Shown piece after piece: positions 34,432-42,721 of a stretch of DNA of 64,000 bases (the stretch's first letter is position 1; each line of letters starts with the position of its first letter). The position numbers were made by a program, and so were the translations under genes. The stretch spans positions 186,001-250,000 of the forward strand of contig NZ_JBOJLM010000004.1 in the NCBI RefSeq assembly GCF_050750585.1, given 5' to 3'. This stretch comes from Salinimicrobium sp050750585. Its GTDB lineage: Bacteria; Bacteroidota; Bacteroidia; Flavobacteriales; Flavobacteriaceae. Under the pieces are notes generated by a model. That model made no database searches. It saw only the letters and a list, made by a program, of their open reading frames with translations, and had not been told where the DNA came from.

Positions 34432-35790
34432 ATGAAAAAAAGGCTTTACATAATACCATTTTTGACCCTGCTACAGCTGGGTAGTATTTCCTATGCACAG
34501 GAGAAACCGGTGGTAGAAATGGCCCAGGATGACCTGGGAAATGTAACAGATGCCTTTCAGGAGCATTTTTTTGAGGCGCTAAAGCAAAAGGCAATAGAAA
34601 ACCATGAAAAGGCGATAGATGAGCTGGTGCAAAGTCTGGCGTTAAAGCCCGATGAACCTGTAGTGTATCTTGAGCTGGGTAAAAACTATAATGCGCTGGG
34701 CCAATATTCCCAGGCTGCGGTGTATCTGGAAAAAGGTCGAAAAGCAGTGCCTGAAAATGAGGGAATGCTCGCGGAGCTTTACACCACTTACTTCGAGGGC
34801 AGGGAATTCAAAAAGGCACTGCCGGTGGTAAGAGATCTGGCCCGGTTGAATACTGCTTTTTCAGAAGACCTGGTGAACCTGTACATTCAGACTGAAAAAT
34901 ACGATGCGGCCCTTGGGCTTCTCGATTCGCTCGACCAGGTAAAAGGTTCCAGCACCTACCGGGAAAGTTTGAGGCGGCAGGTTTATGCCCGTACCAACAA
35001 CGTGGAGGCGCAGATAAGCGATTTAGAGGAAAATATTGAAGAGAACCCTAAAAACGAGCAGGATTATCTCAACCTGATCTTTGTTTACAGCGAAAACGGG
35101 CAGGAAGAAGAAGCTTTTGCAACTGCAAGGGAACTGTTGGAAATAAATCCTGGTTCCCAGCTCGTGCACCTTGCCCTTTACAAATTCTATATTGCCGATA
35201 ATAAAGCTGAAAAGGCCGTCAACTCAATGGAAATTCTGCTTAACAGTGACCAGATAGATGAAGTCACAAAGTATCAGGCGCTCAATGATTTTTTAATTTA
35301 TGTGACCGAAAATCCTTCTTTGGAAGAAGATTTGATACAACTGGTAGAGACTTTTTCAGAAAAAGAAAATAACCTGAAGGTCTATAAGCAACTTGGCACT
35401 TTCTTCATTGAAAAAGGAAAGAAGGAGCTGGCATTAAATTATTTTAAAACTGCTCTTGAAAATGACATGGATGATTTTAATTTGTATCGAAATGTCATAA
35501 AACTGGAGGCTGAAAAAGGGCATTTTGAAGAGGTGAAATTACTCACTGAAAAAGGTCTTGAAATTTTTCCCACCCAGGCGTGGTTGTTTCTCATGCAGGG
35601 AAATGCTCTTAACGGCTTGAAGGAATATCAAAAAGCAGAAGAAATGCTTCTTACAGGCCTGGATTACCTCATTGATGATGCCGAAACTGAACGGGAATTT
35701 CACCGTCAACTCGCTATAACATATAAAGGCCTTAACAAAGCTGAAAAAGCTGCAGAAGCTCTAAAAAAAGCTGAAAAATTAGAAAATTAA
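34432..35790 (+). CDS. TPR-repeat protein, exported
   Basis: A 452-residue protein with an N-terminal signal peptide (ending about S-Y-A-Q) followed by about ten TPR-like helix pairs (A-L-K-P-D-E-P-V-V-Y-L-E-L-G-K-N-Y-N-A-L-G is one). It is probably periplasmic or outer-membrane-associated and mediates protein contacts. It lies directly ahead of DUF4292 (6-bp gap) and the EnvC-like gene, so the three are likely co-expressed and may act together at the envelope. Confidence 0.88.
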   Translation: MKKRLYIIPFLTLLQLGSISYAQEKPVVEMAQDDLGNVTDAFQEHFFEALKQKAIENHEKAIDELVQSLALKPDEPVVYLELGKNYNALGQYSQAAVYLEKGRKAVPENEGMLAELYTTYFEGREFKKALPVVRDLARLNTAFSEDLVNLYIQTEKYDAALGLLDSLDQVKGSSTYRESLRRQVYARTNNVEAQISDLEENIEENPKNEQDYLNLIFVYSENGQEEEAFATARELLEINPGSQLVHLALYKFYIADNKAEKAVNSMEILLNSDQIDEVTKYQALNDFLIYVTENPSLEEDLIQLVETFSEKENNLKVYKQLGTFFIEKGKKELALNYFKTALENDMDDFNLYRNVIKLEAEKGHFEEVKLLTEKGLEIFPTQAWLFLMQGNALNGLKEYQKAEEMLLTGLDYLIDDAETEREFHRQLAITYKGLNKAEKAAEALKKAEKLEN

Positions 35791-35796
35791 TACTGA

Positions 35797-36579
35797 ATGA
35801 CCTGTAAACAATTAATTCCCGTAGTTCTTATTTCCTTAATCCTGTTCTCATCCTGCGGCGGCGCCCGTAAAGCAAAAATGGGGACTGTAGCCCCCGAAGA
35901 TGCTGCTGTTGCTGCTGTTGTTGACCAGCACTACAACAGAGAAGTTGACTTCAATACCCTGCAGGGCAGGCTTAGTCTCGATTACCAGACAGAAGAGCGA
36001 AGCCAGAGCGTTACAGTGAATTTCAGGATGAAAAAGAATGATACCATCTGGATGAGCGGGCAGTTGCTGGGCATTCCGCTGGCTAAGGTTTTGATCACTC
36101 CAAATTCGGTGCAGTTCTATGAGAAAATCACAAAGACTTATTTTGATGGAGATTTCAGCCTATTAAGTGACCTGCTGGGAACTCCGCTGGATTATGAAAA
36201 GGTTCAGAATCTTTTATTGGGCCAAACCATTTATGACCTTAGGGAAGAAAGGTATAAATTGACGGAATCTTCAAGAGGCTACCAGTTGCAACCTGAACAG
36301 GAAAATTTCCTGAAGCGAATGTTCCTTCTTGACGCCGGAAACTTTAAGGCCCTGGCACAACAACTGGGGCAGGAGCAGGGCAACAGGAGCGTAACTGTTA
36401 CTTACCCGGAATATCAAAAGATTGACCGGCAGCTTTTCCCGTTGCAAATCAAGATAATAGCTACAGAAGGCACCCAAAATACCCGTATAGATATGACCTT
36501 TAGAAACATTGAGTTCAATGTTCCTGTTTCTTTTCCTTTTTCAATACCTTCGGGCTACGAAGAAATTAGCATAGAATGA
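35797..36579 (+). CDS. DUF4292 domain lipoprotein
   Basis: A 260-residue lipoprotein: the signal peptide ends in L-F-S-S-C-G-G (lipobox Cys20). The mature protein carries a LolA/LolB-like beta-sheet region (V-N-F-R-M-K-K-N-D-T-I-W-M-S-G-Q-L-L-G-I-P-L), the hallmark of DUF4292. A role in lipoprotein or lipid handling is inferred from this resemblance. Its stop overlaps the next start (ATGA at 36576). Confidence 0.85.
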   Translation: MTCKQLIPVVLISLILFSSCGGARKAKMGTVAPEDAAVAAVVDQHYNREVDFNTLQGRLSLDYQTEERSQSVTVNFRMKKNDTIWMSGQLLGIPLAKVLITPNSVQFYEKITKTYFDGDFSLLSDLLGTPLDYEKVQNLLLGQTIYDLREERYKLTESSRGYQLQPEQENFLKRMFLLDAGNFKALAQQLGQEQGNRSVTVTYPEYQKIDRQLFPLQIKIIATEGTQNTRIDMTFRNIEFNVPVSFPFSIPSGYEEISIE

Positions 36580-37799
36580 AGATAAAGGTTCTATTACGGC
36601 ATGTCTTTTTTGCAGGATTTTTATTGTCAAGCCTTCACGGCTTTTCTCAGGAAAACAAGCGGGAAGAGCTGGAGCAACGAAGGCTGGATTTGCAGCATGA
36701 GATCAAAAGGATCAATTCTTTACGGACTTCAAACCTAAAGAAAGAAAAATCTATACTCACCGAGGTGGAAGACCTCGATCAACAAATTCGCAGTACCGAA
36801 AAGTTGATTCGGGTGACGAATCAACAGGCCAATTTACTTACACGAGAGATCAATACCAACCAAAACCGGATTGGCACTCTTCGTAAAGAACTCGAGCAGC
36901 TTAAGGAGGATTATAGTAAAATGATCCGGAAATCCTATAAGAGTAAGTCGCAACAAAGCAGAATTATGTTCCTGCTTTCTTCGGAAAACTTTCTGCAGGC
37001 CTACAAGAGGCTTCAGTACATGAAGCAATATGCCAATTACCGGCATCAGCAGGGAGAAGAGATCCAGCTGCGCACCGAAGAACTTCAAAAGCTCAACCAA
37101 AGCCTGGCAGAACAAAAGAAGACAAAGGACAGGCTAATTGTTGAAAACCGAAAGACCCGTGCATTGCTGGAAGACAGTAGAAAAGAACAGCAGTCCCTAA
37201 TTGCTGAAGTTCGTAAAAAAGAAGGTCAGTTTGCTTCTCAACTCAAAAAGAAACAGCAGGAAATAAATGCGATAGACCGGGAGATAGAGAGAATTATCGA
37301 GGAAGCCATTGCAGCAAACAACAAGGCAGAAGGTTCTACTTCGAGAAGTGTCTTTAAACTTACTCCCGAGGCCAAAGCTCTTGCTGCCGATTTTGAAAAG
37401 AACAAAGGTAAACTTCCATGGCCGGTAAGAACAGGTACTGTGGTGCTCCGTTTTGGAACCCAACCTCACCCTATTGTAAAGACCGCTACCATGAACAGTA
37501 ACGGTGTGAGAATAGCGACAGATCCTAACTCAAAGGCCAGGGCTGTTTTTGGCGGCACGGTAAGTGAAATTATTGCCGTTAAAGGATCCAGCCTCATGGT
37601 TATGGTAAGACACGGAGATTATATCACCATTTACAACCACCTTGATTCTGTTGATGTGCGCAAGGGTCAGCAGGTGGCACTTGGCCAGGATCTTGGAAGT
37701 ATCGCAATTAACAAGACCGACGGTAGAACAACGCTGTACTTTGTAATGTACAAGAACAACCAAAAGCTTAACCCCGAAGAGTGGGTCTACCAGATGTAG
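36576..37799 (+). CDS. EnvC-like murein hydrolase activator, degenerate M23 domain
   Basis: A 407-residue exported protein: signal peptide (to about residue 25), a long coiled coil (about 25-250), and a C-terminal LytM domain. The zinc ligands are lost: where HxGxD is expected the sequence reads N-S-N-G-V-R-I-A-T, and HxH is L-Y-F-V-M. It is therefore an EnvC/NlpD-type activator of amidases rather than a peptidase, acting in septal peptidoglycan splitting. It is coupled to DUF4292 by a 4-bp overlap. Confidence 0.9.
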   Translation: MKIKVLLRHVFFAGFLLSSLHGFSQENKREELEQRRLDLQHEIKRINSLRTSNLKKEKSILTEVEDLDQQIRSTEKLIRVTNQQANLLTREINTNQNRIGTLRKELEQLKEDYSKMIRKSYKSKSQQSRIMFLLSSENFLQAYKRLQYMKQYANYRHQQGEEIQLRTEELQKLNQSLAEQKKTKDRLIVENRKTRALLEDSRKEQQSLIAEVRKKEGQFASQLKKKQQEINAIDREIERIIEEAIAANNKAEGSTSRSVFKLTPEAKALAADFEKNKGKLPWPVRTGTVVLRFGTQPHPIVKTATMNSNGVRIATDPNSKARAVFGGTVSEIIAVKGSSLMVMVRHGDYITIYNHLDSVDVRKGQQVALGQDLGSIAINKTDGRTTLYFVMYKNNQKLNPEEWVYQM

Positions 37800-38080
37800 A
37801 TTTTATTAGAGAATAGGATCAAAAAGCAAGAGTCAAGTTTGCAGTGATCAGTGTTCAGTTTTGGAAAATAAGAGCCAGGAGCCAGGAACCAAGACTAATT
37901 ATGGGAATATAGAGCTATAAAGAAGACATCTACAAGCTCCGGAGGAGCGGTATATTTATAGTTATAGAGAGATAAGAATCCTTAAGTTGAGCTCCGGAGG
38001 AGCGACATATTTCATGAGCTAAAGCCTGAATATAAAATAGTGGCCGGTTTTCAGCACGGATTTTACATCCGAACCACCTT
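37800..38080. repeat. Intergenic repeat region with two REP-like palindromes and scar repeats
   Basis: A 281-bp gap. At 37841-37893 it has CAGTGATCAGTGTTCAG and GAGCCAGGAGCCAGGAACC low-complexity repeats. At 37936-37948 and 37991-38003 are two identical 13-bp palindromes, GCTCCGGAGGAGC, each followed by an AT-rich TATTT segment. At 38055-38075 is a hairpin-like CGGAT-TTTAC-ATCCG. No gene is seen. Confidence 0.6.
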
Positions 38081-38596
38081 CTAAGAATTTACGAATAATG
38101 CCTTAAGTTCTGTAGCTTCTCCAGGTTTCATTTTCCCTGCCAGCACAAGGCTTAGTTGTTTACGTCTCAAAGCGGCTTCAAAACGTTGCTTTTCCAGTTC
38201 AGTTTCAGGTTCCAATGGAGGGACGGCTACAGGATGTCCTGTTTCATCTACAGCCACAAAGGTATAAATAGCCTCATTGGCTTTGCTGCGATGGCCGCTT
38301 TCGCGATCTTCTACCCACACATCTATATAGATTTCCATAGAAGATTTAAAGGCTCTTGAAACCTTTGCTTCCACAGTTACGACACTTCCCAGAGGCACAG
38401 CTTTGTTGAAAGCCACATGGTTCACAGAGGCAGTAACCACAATTCTGCGGCTATGGCGTCTTGCGGCGATGCTGGCTGCACGATCCATCCGCGCAAGCAA
38501 TTCCCCTCCAAAAAGGTTGTTTAAGGGGTTGGTTTCGCTTGGTAAAACAAGGTCTGTAAGAGTGGTTTTAGAATCTTCTGGAGTTCTGGCTTGCAT
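38081..38596 (-). CDS. Acyl-CoA thioesterase (hotdog fold, YciA/BFIT type)
   Basis: A 171-residue hotdog protein with N-N-L-F-G-G-E-L-L-A-R-M-D near the N-terminus, A-S-V-N-H-V-A-F-N-K-A-V-P-L-G, and E-A-I-Y-T-F-V-A-V-D-E-T-G. These are the HotDog ACOT motifs of bacterial acyl-CoA hydrolases. It releases fatty acids from CoA, with chain specificity unknown. It stands alone, convergent with the EnvC-like gene. Confidence 0.92.
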   Translation of the reverse strand: MQARTPEDSKTTLTDLVLPSETNPLNNLFGGELLARMDRAASIAARRHSRRIVVTASVNHVAFNKAVPLGSVVTVEAKVSRAFKSSMEIYIDVWVEDRESGHRSKANEAIYTFVAVDETGHPVAVPPLEPETELEKQRFEAALRRKQLSLVLAGKMKPGEATELKALFVNS

Positions 38597-38739
38597 TTTT
38601 TAAAATTTTCGGCAAAGTTAACATGCTTTATTCTAAATGCCGTTAAGCTGATATTAAAAAAAGATCAGCTGGCAGCAAGTAGTTTGCAGTCTCTTTTTTA
38701 GAATTAGAGTTGAATAATCCAAATAGAAACTGCGCTCTT

Positions 38740-38747
38740 TAGATTTG
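38740..38747 (+). promoter_or_regulatory. Isolated -7-like box with no downstream gene
   Basis: TAGATTTG matches TAnnTTTG on the plus strand in the 215-bp gap between the thioesterase and SPOR genes. There is no plus-strand gene after it, so it may be chance. Confidence 0.2.
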
Positions 38748-38811
38748 CACTTTCAAAAAGAGAACTTTTCTCTGATTATGATGTTTGGATTTTGGTAATT
38801 GTAACAGGAAG

Positions 38812-39741
38812 TTACAGCTCCTCAACAAGTAACCACGCGCCAGGATTGTTCTTTTTCACCCGGTAAAGCTCATTGGTAGCTTCCCTGCGGGTTTCATGAC
38901 TACTGGAGATCACCTGGTGCAGGCCAAATCTATTTTCACCAATTTGGCGGGCTTTGAATCCCTGGGCTTTAAGTTCCTCTACAGCTTTGGCAGCATTTTC
39001 GGCTTCTCTAAAGGCTCCGGTTACTATATGATAGTTTCCGGTTTGTTTAGAGACTTTTAAAGTAACAGCAGGAAGCGGATTGTCAATTATAAAAGTGGCT
39101 TGCTGAATTTTGTTTTCCAGCTGAGAAGCGGCTTTTTGTTGTTCGGCAATATTGTGCTCATTTACCTGATCACTGTAAATATTCAGGCCGGCAGCTCCAC
39201 TAAGTCCAATAGCAACAAGACCTACAGCGGCATATTTTAACCAGCGGTTTGCCCTTCTTTCAGGCGTAAATGCGACAGGTGCTTTTTCTTCAATTTCCTG
39301 TGCCTGTTGTTTGTACACTTCACGGGAAACAGCATTTCTCTTAAAGGAATCAAGGCCAAATGCTTCTTTCATGAAGTTCATCTGGGCAGCAGGTTCAAAT
39401 TGTAGTTTCTCTCCTTCAGTTATAGAAAAAGAACCTACATTCTGAAAATTCACTGTCTTGTTCTTTTCCAGAACAAGCTCCAAATCCTGTACAAATTGCT
39501 CTATCTGTTCAAGAGCATTATTGTACGATACCTTTTCAGCTTCCATAATATAATTAGCCAACAGGCCATCATTCTTAACGAGCTGGCGGTTAAAAGAAAC
39601 TGTTTTTCTGGGAGGAAAAAATTCCCCGCTAGAAGGATGAATGCCTGCGGAATGTTGTTGCGTAATAAAAGCACCAAACCCCGGAAGGATTACACATTCA
39701 TATCGGTATAGAAGATCGTGGATGTAATTTGCTATTGCCAT
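38812..39741 (-). CDS. HU-CCDC81 and SPOR domain membrane protein
   Basis: A 309-residue protein. Residues 1-135 contain two HU-like CCDC81 repeats (Y-E-C-V-I-L-P-G-F-G-A-F-I; K-T-V-N-F-Q-N-V-G-S-F-S). A membrane helix spans about 169-188 and a periplasmic SPOR domain about 235-309 (G-N-Y-H-I-V-T-G-A-F). SPOR domains bind denuded septal glycan. The cytoplasmic HU-like part may bind DNA or polymerise, so the protein could link the division septum to a cytoplasmic structure; that is inference. It is divergent from dprA. Confidence 0.88.
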   Translation of the reverse strand: MAIANYIHDLLYRYECVILPGFGAFITQQHSAGIHPSSGEFFPPRKTVSFNRQLVKNDGLLANYIMEAEKVSYNNALEQIEQFVQDLELVLEKNKTVNFQNVGSFSITEGEKLQFEPAAQMNFMKEAFGLDSFKRNAVSREVYKQQAQEIEEKAPVAFTPERRANRWLKYAAVGLVAIGLSGAAGLNIYSDQVNEHNIAEQQKAASQLENKIQQATFIIDNPLPAVTLKVSKQTGNYHIVTGAFREAENAAKAVEELKAQGFKARQIGENRFGLHQVISSSHETRREATNELYRVKKNNPGAWLLVEEL

Positions 39742-39836
39742 TGAAACAAATGTAAAGATTTTTATTTTCTGAAAAAACAGGCTATCTATATTTTATTAAC
39801 AATTTTTTCTGCTACTTTTCAGGCTTTAATTTGGCT

Positions 39837-40937
39837 ATGAAAGATTCTGATTTACAGTATGTTTTGGCTCTGCAGCACGTTCCAAATCTGGGAGATGTTT
39901 CAGCCAAAAAACTCATCCGCCACACTGGATCTGCCGAGGCTGTTTTTAAGGAAAAAAAGGCCGCTTTGCTCAAAATTGACGGGATAGGAAATACCAAGCT
40001 CAGCTACCTTTTTTCATCTGAAAATCTTAAAGCTGCCGAAAAAGAGCTGGAATTTATTTTACGCAACAAAGTTAAAACACTTTACTACGAGAACAGCGAT
40101 TACCCCGAAAGATTAAAACACTGCCTTGACGGACCTATCCTGCTTTTTGAAAGAGGAAATATTCAACTTGTCAACAGGAAGATTCTTAGTATAGTGGGTA
40201 CGCGTAAGGCAACTACCCACGGAATCTCTTTTTGTGAAAGGTTCATAGAAGAGCTCGCGCCCCTTAATCCGGTGATCGTTTCAGGTTTTGCTTACGGAAT
40301 AGACATTGCGGCACAACGGGCAGCCATTAAACACAATCTACAAACCGTTGGCTGTCTTGCCCACGGGCTAAATAATATGTACCCTGCGGTTCATCAAAAG
40401 TATGTGGCCGGAGTAGAAAACAACGGTGGTTTTTTAACCGATTTCTGGAGTACAGATACCTTTGACCGGAATAATTTCTTGAAGAGAAACCGCATTATCG
40501 CCGGAATGAGCGAGGCTACTGTGGTCATTGAAAGCGCCGAAAAAGGCGGATCTCTGGTCACTGCCGATATTGCAAACTCTTATAGCCGGGAAGTTTTTGC
40601 AGTTCCCGGCAGGCCTACCGATCTTCAAAGCAAAGGCTGTAATATGCTTATCAAATCTCAGCAGGCCCACGTAATGACCAGTGCGGCTGATCTCATTTAT
40701 ATGCTCAACTGGCATCCTCAAACCCCTGTAAAAGCTGTTCAAAAACAGCTTTTTGTAGAGCTGGAAGAAGATGAGCAGGCTCTCTACGGCTACTTAAAAG
40801 ACAGGGGAAAAGAACAGCTCGATCTTATCGCGCTCAACTGCAGTATCCCAACCTTTAAAGCAGCTACACTTTTGCTCAATATGGAACTCAAAGGCGTGGT
40901 AAAGCCTTTGCCAGGTAAACTTTTTGAGGCGGTTTAG
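39837..40937 (+). CDS. dprA: DNA-processing protein DprA
   Basis: A 366-residue DprA/Smf protein starting at ATG 39837. It has an N-terminal helix-hairpin-helix region (H-V-P-N-L-G-D), the Rossmann core (I-V-G-T-R-K-A-T-T-H-G; V-S-G-F-A-Y-G-I-D; E-K-G-G-S-L-V-T-A-D-I-A), and a C-terminal winged-helix segment. It loads RecA on incoming single-stranded DNA in natural transformation and is widespread even in species not known to be competent. The 3' end overlaps trpS by 4 bp. Confidence 0.96.
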   Translation: MKDSDLQYVLALQHVPNLGDVSAKKLIRHTGSAEAVFKEKKAALLKIDGIGNTKLSYLFSSENLKAAEKELEFILRNKVKTLYYENSDYPERLKHCLDGPILLFERGNIQLVNRKILSIVGTRKATTHGISFCERFIEELAPLNPVIVSGFAYGIDIAAQRAAIKHNLQTVGCLAHGLNNMYPAVHQKYVAGVENNGGFLTDFWSTDTFDRNNFLKRNRIIAGMSEATVVIESAEKGGSLVTADIANSYSREVFAVPGRPTDLQSKGCNMLIKSQQAHVMTSAADLIYMLNWHPQTPVKAVQKQLFVELEEDEQALYGYLKDRGKEQLDLIALNCSIPTFKAATLLLNMELKGVVKPLPGKLFEAV

Positions 40938-41902
40938 TAACCTAATTTTTGTCTTACCCGTATCAATACATCATCGGCTACCTTTCGGGCTTTTTCTGCA
41001 CCTACAGCAAGAGCTTCTTCCACTTTGTCCGGGTTCTGCATGTAGAAATTGTACTGGGCACGTTCCTTTTCAAATCGGGTGATCAACAGGTCGTAAAGTG
41101 CCTGTTTGGCATGCCCGTATCCAAAACCTCCTGCTTCATATTTCTTCTTCATCTCGGCAGTCTCTTCTTTAGATGCTACCAGTTTGTAGATGTTGAATAC
41201 ATTGTCAGATTCGGTGTCTTTGGGTTCTTCAAGGGGAGTACTATCGGTTTGTATCGCCATGATTTGCTTCCGAAGCTGCTTATCGGGTAAAAACAGGTTG
41301 ATGATATTGCCTTTAGATTTGCTCATCTTTTCCCCATCGGTACCGGGTACGTACATTGTTTCTTCAGAAACGCGTGCATCGGGCATTACAAAAGTGTCTC
41401 CCATTTTTGCATGAAATCTCGAAGCCACATCCCTGGTCATTTCCAGGTGTTGTAGTTGATCTTTCCCTACCGGAACAATTTCAGCATCATACAAAAGAAT
41501 ATCTGCTGCCATTAAAATAGGATAATCGAATAATCCGGCATTAACATCTTCCAGTCTGTCGGCTTTATCTTTAAAAGAGTGAGCCAGGGTGAGGCGTTGG
41601 TATGGGAAAAAGCAGTTGAGGTACCAGGTGAGTTCTGTAACCTGTGGGATATCGCTCTGCCTGTAAAAAACAGTTTTCTCAACATCAAGACCAAAAGCCA
41701 GCCAGGTAGCTGCGGTAGAGAGGGTATTCTCCCTTAACACCTTTGGGTCTTTAATCTGTGTTAAAGTATGCAGGTTTGCTATAAATAAAAATGAATCGTT
41801 CTTTGGGTCGTTGGCCATTTCCACGGCGGGAATAATAGCTCCTAAGATGTTCCCCAGGTGAGGAGTACCGGTACTCTGTACTCCGGTGAGAATTCTAGAC
41901 AT
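40934..41902 (-). CDS. trpS: Tryptophan--tRNA ligase
   Basis: A 322-residue class I aminoacyl-tRNA synthetase. The HIGH-like motif is T-P-H-L-G-N at 13-18, and the K-M-S-K-S motif is at 192-196. It has the tryptophan-pocket block A-A-D-I-L-L-Y-D-A-E-I-V-P-V-G-K-D-Q. Length is normal for TrpS. It converges on dprA and diverges from the acyltransferase gene. Confidence 0.97.
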   Translation of the reverse strand: MSRILTGVQSTGTPHLGNILGAIIPAVEMANDPKNDSFLFIANLHTLTQIKDPKVLRENTLSTAATWLAFGLDVEKTVFYRQSDIPQVTELTWYLNCFFPYQRLTLAHSFKDKADRLEDVNAGLFDYPILMAADILLYDAEIVPVGKDQLQHLEMTRDVASRFHAKMGDTFVMPDARVSEETMYVPGTDGEKMSKSKGNIINLFLPDKQLRKQIMAIQTDSTPLEEPKDTESDNVFNIYKLVASKEETAEMKKKYEAGGFGYGHAKQALYDLLITRFEKERAQYNFYMQNPDKVEEALAVGAEKARKVADDVLIRVRQKLGY

Positions 41903-41963
41903 CGGCTTTCTGTATTTTTATACAAAGGTATCTTTTTTAGAGAAGACGTTCAATTCAATTCAT

Positions 41964-41971
41964 TACTTTTG
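41964..41971 (+). promoter_or_regulatory. Bacteroidota -7 box upstream of acyltransferase gene
   Basis: TACTTTTG matches TAnnTTTG and lies 6 bp before the ATG at 41978, giving a nearly leaderless message if used. Confidence 0.45.
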
Positions 41972-41977
41972 GCCGTT

Positions 41978-42721
41978 ATGCATATACTTAGGTCTTTCCT
42001 GGTTGTCTTGTGGAGAATATGGTTCTATATCCTTATGGCCATTCCCATCATTGTTTTTTTTCCGTTTTTACTTTTGTTTACCTCCAGGACGAGGTTTTAT
42101 CCGCAGTTCTTTATGATTGCGCGCTGGTGGGCTTACTTTATTTTATACGGAATGGGTTTCTTCCCTAAAATAAAGCGGGAACGAAAACTTGTGAAAGGGG
42201 AAAGTTATATGCTGGTTGCCAATCATACCTCAATGACCGATATTATGCTCATGCTGGTGGCTGTTAAGAATCCGTTCGTTTTCGTCGGAAAAAAAGAGCT
42301 CGCAAAAATTCCCCTTTTTGGATATTTTTATAAACGTACCTGTATTCTTGTTGACCGCCAGAATCAAAGAAGCCGAAAGGAAGTTTTTGACAGCGCACAA
42401 CGCCGATTGAATAACGGCACAAGTATTTGCATCTTTCCTGAAGGTGGCGTGCCCGATGATACCTGTGTTCTTCTCGACAACTTTAAAGATGGCGCTTTCC
42501 GCCTGGCTATAGACCACCAGATTCCCATAGTTCCTATTGTATTTTACGACAATAAAAAACGCTTTCCTTACATTTTCACTAAGGGTAGCCCGGGTAAAAT
42601 GCGCGTAAAGATCAAAGAATTTATCCCTACAAAAGGTCTTGTGCAGCAAAATAAAAAGGAAGTTCGGGAGCAGACGAGGGAGGTGATCCTGCAGGAACTA
42701 AAATCTGGTAGACTTTCTTAA
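41978..42721 (+). CDS. 1-acyl-sn-glycerol-3-phosphate acyltransferase (PlsC-like)
   Basis: A 247-residue protein starting at ATG 41978 (M-H-I-L-R-S-F-L), chosen over an upstream in-frame codon that would overlap trpS. An N-terminal membrane helix is followed by the acyltransferase motifs: N-H-T-S-M-T-D-I (NHxxxxD), G-K-K-E-L-A-K-I-P-L-F-G, and F-P-E-G-G-V-P-D. It adds the second acyl chain in phosphatidic acid synthesis. The 3' end overlaps the convergent beta-barrel gene by 4 bp. Confidence 0.92.
   Translation: MHILRSFLVVLWRIWFYILMAIPIIVFFPFLLLFTSRTRFYPQFFMIARWWAYFILYGMGFFPKIKRERKLVKGESYMLVANHTSMTDIMLMLVAVKNPFVFVGKKELAKIPLFGYFYKRTCILVDRQNQRSRKEVFDSAQRRLNNGTSICIFPEGGVPDDTCVLLDNFKDGAFRLAIDHQIPIVPIVFYDNKKRFPYIFTKGSPGKMRVKIKEFIPTKGLVQQNKKEVREQTREVILQELKSGRLS

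Noticed and set aside
36576..37799. Active M23 peptidase call for the second LytM protein
   Set aside because: Both zinc motifs are missing (no HxGxD and no HxH), so it is listed as an EnvC-like activator.
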